A stretch of DNA of 64,000 nucleotides from Kingdonia uniflora (Eukaryota > Streptophyta > Magnoliopsida > Ranunculales > Circaeasteraceae). Every line of letters starts with the position of its first letter. Position 1 is the first letter of the stretch. This document shows positions 44,860 to 56,640 of this stretch, piece by piece. The stretch is taken from positions 1,116,001 through 1,180,000 of the forward strand of contig JACGCM010000779.1 in the NCBI GenBank assembly GCA_014058105.1, written 5' to 3'. The notes under the pieces were generated by a model. It was not told where the DNA came from. It did no database searches and saw nothing but the letters and a program-made list of their open reading frames with translations. The translations under genes and the position numbers were made by a program.

Positions 44860-45219
44860 TGATGCAGGACCTTTAAATGATTAAGCCCAAAGGCTTGGAT
44901 GATTTTAATCTCATCCCTCTCCTAGGGTGTTTTGAAGTCCAACAATAAATCAAAGTATTTACAACTACGGGGGACTATCATACTTCTAAATTTATTAGAT
45001 TTTATTTTCTTTCAAGTTTTATTTGTTTCAAGATTAAGCTTAGGTCTAAATAATAGGATCCTTCTAATATGGGAATCTTCTAGCTCAATTATAAATAACA
45101 TGTAATAGTTGAGAGATGCATTCAATCAAGATCAATAAAATTTCTCTCTTTATTATTTGTTCCTTGCAATCTCTTTTATTTTCTCGATTCAAATCGTTTC
45201 CGCTACGTATTCTCTATTA
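44860..45219 (+). repeat. Element G 5' LTR
   Basis: Starts TGATGCAGGACC. TATAAATA at 45090-45097 is the probable promoter, and the end CTCTATTA is two bases before the primer site. Length equals that of the 3' LTR. Confidence 0.95.
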
Positions 45220-45221
45220 AG

Positions 45222-45233
45222 TGGTATCAGATT
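45222..45233 (+). other. Primer binding site of element G
   Basis: TGGTATCAGATT: the first ten bases match the initiator Met tRNA primer site. Confidence 0.8.
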
Positions 45234-45254
45234 CAGTCGTAGGCTTGTGCCAAG

Positions 45255-46800
45255 ATGGTAAACAACGAAAACGAAGACCGTGCCCAAGACAAAAATCTTC
45301 AAAACCTTGTGACGAGGGAAGAGTTTGCCAAAAAACTTAATTGTTTGGAGGATAAAATTGAAGCTTCCAATCGACAAGTTTAACAACTCGCCGCAACTAT
45401 CAACAACTTCACTCTACAAGTAAGTAAGCTATCACCCTCCTTGACCCCCGTTACTTCCATTCCCTTTTCACCATCCACAACTTTACCTATATATACCCCA
45501 CCCACCGCTTCTCAAAATTTCGACCTTACACTCACCCCCATCACCCATGAAACCCCACCAAATAGCCTAATACCAACCTCAAATGATCTCAACCCATCAA
45601 AAACTCTAATACTATTCATACATTATCACAACCCAAAAACCCATTATTTTCTAATACCCATGTTAATATAACCCTAAACGACCACAATGATCTACGCAAC
45701 CCTCACCAATCCTTCTCTTTTGCCTCTTACCCAAACCGCTATACCAACATGAAATTATACAACACCACCACACTCCACAAAAGACGAATAACCACCAAAA
45801 CTACTAACCCGGTTACCAATCCAAATAAAAAAGCCATGATTATGAATTATCTATGAACGATATGGCTCTTGTCTATGGCGTACATAGACGACCTCCCGAT
45901 TCATATATTCATGATCCATATCTTACACTTCATCAAGCACAACCCTATCAATTTGAGTACAAGATGAAGGTTGATATTCTGACCTTTAATGGCCATCTTT
46001 ACGTCAAAGATTTTATCGATTAGATCTCTACGATGGAGAAATTTTTAGATTACATTCATATTCCGAAGGAAAAGAAAACATCACTCGTAGCATATATAAG
46101 CTCAAGAGTAGTGCTAATGCTTAGTGGGATAGTACTGTCGAGGCTCATCGTCAATATGGAAAATTGCCTATTAGTGATTGGGAGAAAATGAAGAAATATT
46201 TACGACGTCGTTTCCTACCTTCTAACTACAAAGTAATTTTGAATGACCAACTTCAAAATTTAAAACAAGGTACTCGCCCTGTTATCGAATATCATGAAGA
46301 TTTTTACCGTTTATCAACGCGTAATGGTATGAGGGAGAACAAGGTCAAACAACTTAGTCGTTTCGTTGGAGGTTTACGTTTTGAGATTCAAGACAAGATG
46401 TCGATGTCGCATATTCCTTATATGGATATCGCTATTGAGTTAGCTCAATGAGCGGAACAATTTCTCAATAAAGCCAAACGATTTTCCAATAATGGGCTAC
46501 TACAATACCGATGGTATTCATCATCCTCATCTCCTCAAACAAACTGTTTTACACCCAACACATCCCCTATAAATACCCCTTCATCGAGCTTAAACAATTT
46601 TCCACAAACCCATAACTCTACCACAAACATCCGTTTCTCGCAACCCCATAATCACCCTCCTAACCAATACCAAAATAACCGACCATCTGACCCTAAACCT
46701 ATGCTTGAACACCCCCACAAACCTTTATTCCCGCCCTAAGAAAATTATTGTTATCGTTATAACAAACATGGTCATGCATCCAATATTTACCCATCTCGAA
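45255..46800 (+). pseudogene. Element G gag
   Basis: ATG 45255, the first after the primer site, opens MVNNENEDRAQDKNLQNLV and FAKKLNCLEDKIEASNRQV, a coiled start, then TAA. A long Pro/Thr/Ser-rich region follows. The capsid block resumes as KVDILTFNGHLYVKDFID and SDWEKMKKYLRRRFLPSNYK, QNLKQGTRPVIEYHEDFYRL, NKVKQLSRFVGGLRFEIQDK. The knuckle CYRYNKHGHASNIYPSR (about 46750-46800) has lost two cysteines. Stops lie near 45382, 46022 and 46449, with a frame change near 46120. Confidence 0.88.
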
Positions 46801-48678
46801 ACAATGCAAACCCTTAAGTAAATTTAACACATCATGATGAGGAGGTCATCGTTGATGGTGAGATTCATGAGCATCCATCCGCTTTGGCTCTTTGTGATCC
46901 AATTTTATTTGAATCGTCGTCGGATATTATTGAAGAAGTTCTTGATGGATGCGACGAAGAAGATGAACGATGTTGTGTTTTTCGTAAACTTCTCCTTACA
47001 CAAGGAGATACGTTCCAACGCAACATATTTCGCTCATAATGCTTGATTAATGGTAAACTCACCAAATTAATTATTGATGGTGTTTCGAGCGAAAATAATA
47101 TTTCTAAATCGATGGTTCCGAAACTTGGTTTAGCTCTTAGTTTGTATCCAGATCCTTATCCTATTTATTGGATCAAGGATACTTGTGTTTCTAAGGTTAC
47201 ACATCAATGTCATGTTCCTTTTACTATTGGTAAATATAGTGAGGAGATTTTGTGCGATGTCGTTGACATGAATGTTTGTCATATTCTTCTTGGACGACCT
47301 TGGTTGTTTGATTTAGATGTTGATAGTATGGGACGTAGCAATGCGTACACATATACAAAAGGTGGTCTCAAGTATATGTTTACTCCTATAAAGCCCAATG
47401 TGAAACCCAAAACACCTCCGACCGCGAAAATACTTTTATTGCTTTCTGATGATGTGGAGAAAGATGTTCAAGAGGCCAAAACTATTTTTTCTCTTGTTTC
47501 TAAAGGTGATGTCTCCAATCCTAATGACATGCCTCAAGAAGTTAAAGCTCTTTTACATGAATTTTCTATCATTCCTTCTACCGAGTTTTCGGATTCTCTA
47601 CCTCCTATGAGAGATATTCAACATCATATCAATCTTATTCTGGGTGCAAGCTTGCCAAACTTACTACATTACCGTATGCCACCAGAAGACCATACAATTT
47701 TACAAGATCAAGTACAATACCTACTTTATAAAGGCCTTATTCATCCATCAATTAGCCCGTGTGCGGTTCCGGCTCTCCTAGTCCCAAAGAAAGATGATTT
47801 TTGGTGCATGTGTGTTAATAGTCGAGTTATTAACAAAATTACGGTACATTATCATTTTTCGATTCCTCACCTTGATGATATGTTGGATATGGTCTTCATC
47901 TCAAAAATATTCTCTAAAATTAATCTCAAAAGCGGTTATCACCAAATTCGAATCTATCCCGAAGATGAATGGAAAATGGTTTTCAAAACTAAAGAAGGAT
48001 TATATGCATAGCTTGTTATGCCATTTGGTTTGTCTAATTCTCCTAGTACATTTATGAGGGTTAGGAATGAGGTTTTAAAGCCTTTCTTGAACAAGTTATC
48101 GTCATTTATTTTGATGATATTCTTATTTATAGCAAAGATGAGAATAAGCATCTTCACCATATTCGACAAGTATTTCAAGCACTCTAAGGTACCTCTCTCC
48201 AAATTCAACTCAAAAAGTATACATTTATACAAGCTAAACTTATTTTCTTGGGATTTTTTGTTTTCACCGATGGTATTTATGTTGACGAAGACAAAGTCAA
48301 AGCTATTCGTGAGTGGCCTACTCCGAAAACTATTTTTGATGTTCGATCTTTTCATAGCTTGGCATCCTTTTATCGTTGTTTTGTGCAAAAAAATTCTACT
48401 ATAGCGGTCCCTCTTACCGATTGTTTAAAACAATCTCGCCTTACTTGGAGTCCTGAGGCCGAACAAAGTTTTGCCTTACTCAAAGAAAAACTATCTTCGG
48501 CACCGATTCTTATTATGCCCGATTTCAATAAATTAATTAAGGCGAATTGTGATGCCTCCGCCAGTAGTATAAGTACTATTTTAACTCAAGAAGGAAGACC
48601 AATTGCGTATAATAGTGAAAAGTTATGTGAAGCTCGTCGTACTTGGACTACAAATGAGTTGGAATTTCATTCGATTAA
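46801..48678 (+). pseudogene. Element G protease, reverse transcriptase and start of RNase H
   Basis: Protease: GKLTKLIIDGVSSENNIS (active site D-G-V in place of D-S/T-G), CDVVDMNVCHILLGRPWLFD. RT: SPCAVPALLVPKKDDFWCMC, NKITVHYHFSIPHLDDML, INLKSGYHQIRIYPEDEW; a stop (TAG about 48009) replaces Glu in GLYxWLVMPFG. An intact YFDDIL lies at 48107-48124 in a shifted frame, after a one-base loss near 48090. Thumb/connection: [20 protein letters not shown]. RNase H starts IKANCDASASSISTILTQEG and ARRTWTTNELEFHS and ends at the CACTA-like insertion. Long open parts (for example 47043-48008) show it is fairly well preserved. Confidence 0.92.
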
Positions 48679-48920
48679 CTACAACAAATAAGAGCTTTCA
48701 CGTCACTAAAAAGTGATGTGAAAGTGAAATAACGTCACTTTTGCAAGCGACGTTGACCAAGGCGACTTGGAAAGTAAAAATTATTCACGTCATTTTTTAA
48801 GTGATGTAAATAGATATAATAATTGACGTCATTTAGGTTATCAAATTACGTGACCATGCTCTTAAGTCAGTTAATAACTGACGTTGAAAGTGTGGTGAAT
48901 ATTACAACGTCAATTCTTTA

Positions 48921-49669
48921 ATAACTTTGATACTTGCCAAAAGCAAAGCAAAAAAAAAGTATTATAATTATAGACACTTCCCTCCCTGCCTCCTCTTTTG
49001 CTCATTTTCTTGCATAGAAGAAATCAATAAACAAAACTACCATTTCATAATAAAAGTTGCAATATACAAGCGAAGACATGATCACATGAATAACAACTAT
49101 CAATTTAGAATAACCCAATTATATTAAAAATCATAAGAGTTACAAAGGTTGTTCATGAATGCAAAAATTTCTTAAGCACAAAAAATTAACATAAGTTAAA
49201 TAAAAATGTAACGTAACCTGGCATAGTAAACTTCAGTTGCCATTTATAGTCATTTGTCCAAGCCTTGGCATAGTAAGCTTCTCATTTATCTCCAGGTCTA
49301 AGAGCTTCATTTAGAGAGACTTTGCAAGTAACAATATAAAATGAGAAATAAGGAACTGTAACAAATACGGGCCAAAGGTATTGGCAAAGCGTTAAATACT
49401 TTTTACTAATGGTTCGTTAAATATAATCCTGATATTGTAGTTGTCCTTGTCCACCATATTTGATGTCATCTGTATTCAGTATTACCTGTGTCAATGTAGT
49501 TCCTGTTAAATGTAGTTTTAACTATTATCTTTGTCCAAAAGTAAGGTGAATAAAGTAGCTTCAACTATATGATATTTGAGAGCTTAGAACCTCAGTTGAC
49601 ATAGAAAGACAGGCCGACAAATATTAGTACTCGCTCGCAAGGTGTGTAGGTACTACGGAGATGATTAGC
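48921..49669. other. Interior of CACTA-like element, no gene seen
   Basis: AT-rich sequence without recognisable motif between the left subterminal repeats and the solo LTR. Confidence 0.4.
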
Positions 49670-49674
49670 TTATT

Positions 49675-50136
49675 TGATCCAGGAGGATCTAGGAGAAACT
49701 GAAGTTTTTACCAAAGTCGTTCGAACAAGGTTGAGAGTCGTTCGAACGACTTGAACCCTTGGGCCAAAGTTTCAGGGGAGGTGTTCGGTCGTTCGAACGA
49801 CCTATGGGTTCGTTTGAACGACTATCGTAATTCCAGTTTTAGTTTAAGAGTTTTAAATACCATTTAGAGTTGGATTTCGAGTTTGATTGTAACTAGGACT
49901 TGCAACCTCTATAAAAGGGCAAGCCTAGGCTAGAGTTAATTATCTAGACGTAGATCATTGTTTAGAGTTTCTTTTAGATCTGAGAGATTTGTAACCTTCG
50001 ATGAAGGGCAAGACTAGACAAGGTTAGATCTAGGTTAAGCTCATTTTTTTAAGCAATTGAAGCTTATTTTTCCCATCGAATTTGTGTTCTTCAGACTTTT
50101 CAGCTAACTAGAGCTTTTTCATCGTATTGTAAATTA
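49675..50136 (+). mobile_element. Solo LTR of the H family, TSD TTATT
   Basis: 462 bp, TGATCCAGGAGGATCTAGG to TCGTATTGTAAATTA, flanked by perfect TTATT repeats (49670-49674 and 50137-50141). TATAAAAG at 49910-49917. Three TTCGAA palindromes lie in its first 130 bases. It inserted into the CACTA-like element and then lost its interior. Confidence 0.93.
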
Positions 50137-50141
50137 TTATT

Positions 50142-51060
50142 TATATTTTTAGTTGTAGTTCTGATTATTGCCCATATTTGGATGCCCAAATTTATTGCCC
50201 ATAAAGTTGAGATACGCCTGGCCACTTGACGTATACGTTATTAGTTTTATCATCTGGATTGCACACAAGCAAGCATTTAGAGAAAGAAAGCACAAGTAGA
50301 GTCAAGGGAATTGCCTTTTCTTCCCCCATTTTGATTAGTCCTCATAATCAAGGTTAAAAATACGTGCAAAAAGGGGAAAAAATAGAAAACAACCAAAATA
50401 CCTTATGTAAGGAGGATCCTCTGAGTAATAGATCATCTGCGCCAGGAGAATTGTCTTTAATTTGGCCGAACAATATTTCAGCAAGTGCCCACCAGATATA
50501 GACTGCCACCAGATAAATGAAGATGATACACAAAGTGCATGAAAAATGTGGAGAATTATCTTTAATTTCGTTTGAATTATCTCATTTTGGGGAACAACTT
50601 CACATATATAAGAAACTAGGGGACCAAAGTCATGTTTGCGATTTGTAGTTAGGACCAAAGACTAAATTTTTCATAAAATTCAAAGCAAACAGTGAAAACT
50701 CCCAACTATCAAATCTACATTAATTGTGATTAATACCAGACCTAATTTCCCTAAAGCAAGCAAAAGGAGTTCACTTTTGAATGAGTTTAACTCGGAGCTC
50801 ATTTAGGAATACAACTTCGCAGCAAGTTCATATCTCCGATCAAAGCAAATTTTCTCAAAATAGGAAGATAGCATCTAAGACCAATGAAAGAACGATTAGA
50901 TAGACCAACGAATGAAGGTAGGGTATCACATTTATTCAAAATATAAACTATGGCACTGCTATGTGTTCTTTTGTTCGTCTCCCTCTCTATAAACACTAGA
51001 AAGTTGGTCAAGTTTAATTACAGCTGAATTTTATTTGAGGATGAATCTGTTACCTACATA
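50142..51060. other. Unassigned DNA upstream of the DUF604 fragment
   Basis: No coding motif recognised. It may contain introns of the captured gene, but no exon matching the N-terminal half of the family was found. Confidence 0.35.
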
Positions 51061-51062
51061 CT

Positions 51063-51746
51063 TACCATGTTGACATTAGAGGAGATCTATTTGGAATGCT
51101 TTCTGCACATCCATTAACACCTTTAATCTCTCTTCATCACTTGGATTGCATTGAACCAATTTTCCCTACTATGAACCACACTCGAGCGTTGGAACACTTA
51201 TTTGAAGCTGTGAAAGATGACCCCCCAGAGGATCTTCCAGCAAAATGTGTGTTATGACCATTCCCGTACATGGACTCTTTCCATTTCATGGGGTTATGCG
51301 GTTCAAATATTTGAAGTCAATCAACTTCTTCCTGATCTCCTTCAATTGTAGAGGAAATTTGTTCCGTGGAAGAGAACTATGAATGTTCACTCAAGCTTTT
51401 ACATGCTTAACTCAAGAGAATTTCCCAAAGGCCCCTTCCAAAGGCCTGTTGTTTTCTTTATGGAAAGTGTATCCTCCCATAAAAATGGAATACAGAGTAT
51501 TCTCTCAGAAGCTAGAGCTTGATGTTGGACAGGTACTACCTTACCAGGCTTTCAAGTTCTCAAATTTCCTTCCTTTCTTATCAGCCATTATCGTCTATAC
51601 AAACTTCGTTTCATGTTCTTGTCCTACACCAGTTACAGGCACCAAGACGAGACTGTTGTGATATTATGTACTCTACTTCTGACAAAGAAATGGAGAATGG
51701 TATTAGACAATGTAGAGATGAGAAACTGATATCCATGACTCATTAA
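51063..51746 (+). pseudogene. DUF604 fringe-related glycosyltransferase, C-terminal fragment
   Basis: The plus strand reads YHVDIRGDLFGMLSAHPLTP, LISLHHLDCIEPIFP and RALEHLFEAVKDDPPEDLPA. After a frame break near 51250 it continues YDHSRTWTLSISWGYAVQIF, EVNQLLPDLLQL (stop), RKFVPWKRTMN, LNSREFPKGPFQRPVVFFME and SVSSHKNGIQS. A last piece RRDCCDIMYSTSDKEMENGI and RQCRDEKLISM ends at TGA 51744-51746. This follows the C-terminal order of plant DUF604 proteins (fringe-like, Golgi glycosyltransferases with unknown acceptor). It lies inside the CACTA-like element. The N-terminal membrane anchor and the catalytic DxD region are absent. Confidence 0.82.
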
Positions 51747-53224
51747 TAGCATATCCTTAATACTTGTTGCAGATACAAGAAAGTTTATTCTTCTACAAAG
51801 GTACTTTCATATTTATAGAACATAACAGCTTCATCTTTCTTTTGTGAGTATTTATGAATATTACGAATTGTCTTCATTTTATAGTTTCTTTCTGATTTCT
51901 CGGCTTAGGTCTTTCTATTAACCAGTTAAAGTGAGGAAGAACAATTAATAGTCTTGCTTCTCTATTCATTTCAGGCCATAGATAGCTATGAACATCATCA
52001 AGAATTAATAAACCCAAGCATACCATGTGTGACTATCTAAAGCTCCATAATCCAGTTGAAATTTGGTATTGTACTTATGTACTGACGATATCTCCTACAG
52101 TAACTTACAGCTGAACTTGTCGTCTGGACAGACTTTATTAACTATGTAAAAGAATTGTGAGAAGTACGAAGGAATGTTATACATTATTCTGGGCTTAGCT
52201 AGCAGACAAACATGATGTCCCGCTAATCTTACTTGTAAAATTTGTTATTTTGATTACTTGTATGCATGTGTGTTCATTGCTGAAGCCTCTATTTGTGGGA
52301 ATAAAATAGTATTTTACTCTCGAGAAACTCTGGGATATTTGCTCTTGCTGTAGAAATTAATGGATCAAGTATATTTTCGATGCCTGGGTTTATTGTTTTG
52401 TGTTTTCTTGAAAAGTGAACTTTATATAGGAATAAAAGGAAATACAAAGAAGAAGAAAACAAGACCACTCCTCACTCAGTAGGCACACTTACTGTTACAC
52501 CACTGATAATTCCAATAATATGATATAGAGTAAGTAATTCTACAAGGAATATAGGTGATCCAAATATTTGGTGCATATTAATATCAAAGAAGAGCTAGGG
52601 AAATTATACATTTACCTTGAATCTAATCTAATCAACCTCTTCAATCTAAAATTGAGAAGATAAAGATTGATACCCAATCAAGTAAATTTCTTCAATTTGA
52701 AATTAAGAAGATAAAGATTCAAACCCACTCGTATGAGATTGATTTATAGGGGGGAAATTAAATCTAAAATAAGGGCTTATAGAAAAACTATAACTTACCT
52801 TGAACCCAATCCAATGAGTTTCCCCAATCTGAAATTGGAATGACGATGATGGCAGAGAAAAATTGAAAAGGAAAATATTGTAGAGATAAGTCGAGAAGAT
52901 GAAGATAAGGGTTCAGGCTTGATTCAACCTCCATGGTTGATGGCTCCTCCTTTGAGTTTCCCTCAATTCCTTCAAGTTTAGGGCTCCTAATCCCATTGTA
53001 GTAAGATCTTACAATTCTTCACTCCTTTACGATTAATCTACACAGAAATCTCCATAGGATCTCCGTAAAACTCTATTCCCATGAAAAATTGTTTTACGCT
53101 TCTCAAACTTTGGCCTTGCGGTTTTTTTTTACATTAAAACAGAGAGAACCATCGCCAACGAGGGAAATATTGACGTGAGTTAGATAAGAAAACTTTTAAC
53201 ATCAAAATAAAAATGACGTTAGTC
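51747..53224. other. Unassigned interior and right subterminal region
   Basis: No gene recognised. An imperfect direct repetition of the phrase ACCTTGAATCTAATC...CTTCAATCTAAAATTGAGAAG occurs three times between 52610 and 52850. The last 60 bases carry TGACGT words of the CACTA right end. Confidence 0.4.
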
Positions 53225-54993
53225 CAAAGTTTAAAAGGGTACGTCATAACGGTGTAACGGGATCTTTATAACCGTTATAACGGTGTTACGTTATTATTGG
53301 CTAGATGACAAGAAAAAAAATGTTATTTGTCCTGTAACGGTGTTATATTAAAATAACGAATGTGTTTTTGTTTTCTCTATATATAAATATTAATTTTTAA
53401 TTATAACAACCGTTATTGATGTTAATTTACAAATAACACCATTATAGACGTTATCTTTAATATTTAAAAGGATAATAAAAGAAAAACCAAAGTACTTATT
53501 ACAACATTGAAATAACATACCACACCTTACTGACAAATTAAATATTACACCAAAGCATTAAACATCATACCAGAGCATTAAAAATCACATAAACATCAAA
53601 TAGAAAATAATTATTCTGGAATGCGATATTGCATTAAGTGGTAAACGGAGTCAAACTGATTGGAATCAAATTCAGAGTAGTTCGAAGGCTAGCCATGCTC
53701 CATATTGATTTGGCTGAAATCAAAATCAAAATACGCCTCAGGCAACGAGTCTATTGGTGTTTGAAACATAGGTACTTGTGACCAATTTTTTAGGAAATCT
53801 GTGCCAATAGCAGAATTAGAGTACCTCCTTTGCTCATTGACCTCCGGGTCTTCAACTGATAATTCTCTTTCAAGCTCTTCTGGTTATTCTTCATGTGTTG
53901 GCAACAAAGGCTCATCGTCATCTCCAACAACCCATTCACATAATGGATCTTCCAATAAAATAGCAAACACACTTATAGGGTCTACACGATAACGTCGACT
54001 TCCATCTTCACTTCTTCTTTCAAGTCGAATATTGTAATGAACAAAGACAAGATCATTGAGTTTCTTTAAAAGTAATTAATTTATAATCTTTGTGTGGATC
54101 ATGTCAAAGGTACTCCAGTTTCTTTCACATCCGGATGAAGTACATGTTTGACTTAAAATTCTTATAGTCAACTTTCAAAGTTGAGGCAACTTCACTCCAT
54201 ATGAATTCCACCAATCCACTAAGAAAATGGCTCAAAGTTCAGTTAGAAAATGAATGAAAAGTAAATAACATAATCTTATGGTAAATAATTTAAGAAATCA
54301 CCAGGACTTCCTTGTTGAGTTGTTATGCGTGTAGTTTCTGCCCCCATACAACCTGGCTTGAAAGGAAGTTTTCCTATCTGTGTCAAATAAGAAATATTAT
54401 ATTATATTAATTAAATGGTTATAACATGCATATATAATTTTGTGTAATGGACTTTGAATACCTCTAACATTACTTGTGCCTGCTCAAGTGGGGTTGATAT
54501 TGTCTTCGTAATAAAATTGTTCAATGCTAAAGTTGGGTGACACATGACATTTTCATTTGTGAAACTAGAAGGAAATAACATGTAACATGGGTTAAGTATA
54601 TAGCCAGCAACATGCAAATCTGAATGAAGTTGTTCTTTCCACCTATGATCGAATATCTTATCACAAGATATTCCTCACAAGAAATTATTTTCCTCACATT
54701 AGTGGTTATTTCATATTATATCACAAGAAATGATTTTTCTCAAAAATCATATAACAATATTTAACGGTGTTATAATGGTATATAACGGTGTATAACGTTC
54801 GTTAAAAGTGAAGAAAAATATTAAAAATAACGTATTGTTATAACGGTAACAACTGCCGTTATAGCATAAAATAACGGCCTATAACAACAAATAATGGGTG
54901 TTATTTTTTACAACAAAACATGGGGTATAACGGAATGGGCTCAAGATGATACCGTTATAACAACGGTTGTCATAACGGTTATTTAAAACCATG
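53225..54993 (-). mobile_element. hAT-2, short hAT element nested in the CACTA-like element
   Basis: The right end, read inward, is CATGGTTTTAAATAACCG and the left end CAAAGTTTAAAAGGG, an approximate inverted pair. Flanks CGTTAGTC and CCTTACTG match at five of eight positions, a weak 8-bp duplication. ATAACGG words crowd both ends. A hAT transposase C-terminus lies on the minus strand inside. Ends are less certain than those of hAT-1. Confidence 0.6.
53611..54240 (-). pseudogene. hAT-2 transposase C-terminal fragment
   Basis: Minus-strand reading: VDWWNSYGVKLPQL, then LTIRILSQTCTSSGCERNWS, TFDMIHTKIIN (stop) LLLKKLNDLVFVHYNIRLER, DPISVFAILLEDPLCEWVV and an acidic tail, ending at TAA 53611-53613. 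The CSSSGxERNWSTF block is the signature of the hAT C-terminal dimerisation domain of the BED/DUF659 type, a different branch from hAT-1. Four or so stops interrupt it. The N-terminal zinc finger and catalytic core are deleted, so the element could only move with help. Confidence 0.88.
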
Positions 54994-55199
54994 CCTTACT
55001 GGAATACATTCTATGTCATCCCTAAAACGACGCCAATAGTATAACAAATATTGTATGACATCATTTTATGAAGAAATGACGTTGTAAGTACTTGGGTTAT
55101 TAATGTTTCGTGGATGAAAAGTTAAAAATAGAGTTATAACATTTTTTTTTAAAATAAATGACTTTATTTAGGTGACATTAAAACCTTATTTTCTTGTAG

Positions 55200-55560
55200 A
55201 TCGTGAAGCCCTCAAGTACATCCAAAGTGATAACAATATTAATCGAATGCATGCTCGTTGGATCGCCGAGATTCAAAGATTTAATTTTTCCATCAAGCAC
55301 AAACCGGGTGAAGCAAAATAAAGTTTCTGATGCCTTGAGTCGACGTGCATCCCTTCTTGTTACCGTTCGTACATCTATCGTTGCTTTTGATTATCTTAAA
55401 GAACTTTATGTCGATGATGTAGATTTTTCGAAGATGTGGGGAAAATGCAACAATAATCAAAGAGGTACAACCGACTTTCTTCTTCATGATAGATTTCTTT
55501 TTCATGGTTTTTGTTTTTGTATTCCTCAAGGTTCTTTATGAGAGTACGTTATTAAAAAAC
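55200..55560 (+). pseudogene. Element G RNase H, second part
   Basis: Resumes as VDREALKYIQSDNNINRMHA and RWIAEIQRFNFSIKHKPGEA, then after a one-base shift NKVSDALSRRA, the standard end of Ty3 RNase H (catalytic Asp in DALSR). About 20 residues between ELEFHS at 48672 and this point are missing. Confidence 0.88.
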
Positions 55561-56640
55561 TACATGGAGGAGGTCTTGGTGGACATTTTGGTCGTGATAA
55601 AATAATTGATTTGGTAGAAGAACGATATTTTCTGCCTTCTTTAAAGAAATATGTTGCGGACTTCGTTCACAAATGTATTGTATGCCAACAAGCCAAAGGT
55701 GGTGCCCAAAATAGGGGCCTCTATACCTCTCTTCCGGTTCCCGACTCACCTTGGATCGATATTTCTATGGATTTTGTATTGGGACTCCCTCAGACTCAAA
55801 GAGGAACTGATTCAATTTTTGTGGTAGTCGATCGCTACTCAAAGATAGCACACTTCATCCCTTACAAAAAAAAAACTCATGATGCAGTTCAAATCACAAA
55901 TTTATTCTTCCAAGAAATTGTTCGCCTTCATGGTGTTCCTCAATCTATTACTTCCAATCGCGATAGTAAATTTTAAGCTATTTTTGGCAAACTCTTTGGC
56001 GACATTTGGATACATCTTTAAAGTTTAAAAGCACCACTCACCCACAAACCGATGGTCAAACGGAAGTAGTTAATCATACTTTGGGAAATTTACTTCGTGT
56101 TTATCCGGTGCAAAGCCAAGGCAATGGGATTTATGTATTCCTCAAGCGGAGTTCGCCTATAATGCTTCTACGAGTAGAACTACTAATTTTTTACCTTTTC
56201 GGATTGTCTATTACACAGTACCTAAGCACCCCCTCTATCTTGTGAATCTTCCTAAACTTTCAGGTGTGAATTCATTGTCTAATGATTTCCTTGATAATTC
56301 ATGAGATGGCTACAAAAAATATTGAAGCTTCAAATGCCAAGTACAAAACTTCACCCGATGCACATCGGCGTGTTCAAACTTTTAAAGTTGGTGATCTTGT
56401 CATGGCCTATTTGAAAAATGAATGTTTTCCGTTGGTACTTACAATAAATTGAAGATGAAAAAGAATGGCCCATGTGAAGTGCTTAAGATGATTAGTGATA
56501 ATGCATACGTAATTTCTTTACCCAAAGGTTACAACATCTCGTCTACGTTCAATGTTGTGGACCTTTCTCCTTATTATGGTGACACGCATGATTCCCTTCC
56601 TTTTGAGAACTCGTGGGCAAGTTTTTTTTCACACAGGGCA
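55560..56640 (+). pseudogene. Element G integrase and C-terminal domain
   Basis: Zinc finger: [16 protein letters not shown] and [16 protein letters not shown] (H-H-C-C). Core: [20 protein letters not shown] (first Asp), [29 protein letters not shown] where the second catalytic Asp (SDRD) is Asn, then [20 protein letters not shown] with the Glu kept. Tail: [40 protein letters not shown] and [10 protein letters not shown], ending at about 56640. No obvious chromodomain follows. A stop after DSKF and two frame changes disable it. Confidence 0.9.

Larger units (their letters stand above)
48679..55199. mobile_element. CACTA-like DNA transposon carrying a host gene fragment
   Basis: Left end CTACAACAAATAAGAGC and, read inward from the right, CTACAAGAAAATAAGG match the body of plant CACTA ends (CACTACAAGAAAA), though the outermost CA is AA or AT here. 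Beyond the ends both sides carry many copies of ACGTCA/TGACGT and GTCACT words (48700-48920 on the left; about 53170-53220 and 55020-55100 on the right), typical of CACTA subterminal repeats. No transposase is seen. A clean 3-bp target duplication cannot be shown, and about 60 bp of the element G RNase H appear missing at the site. Confidence 0.7.
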
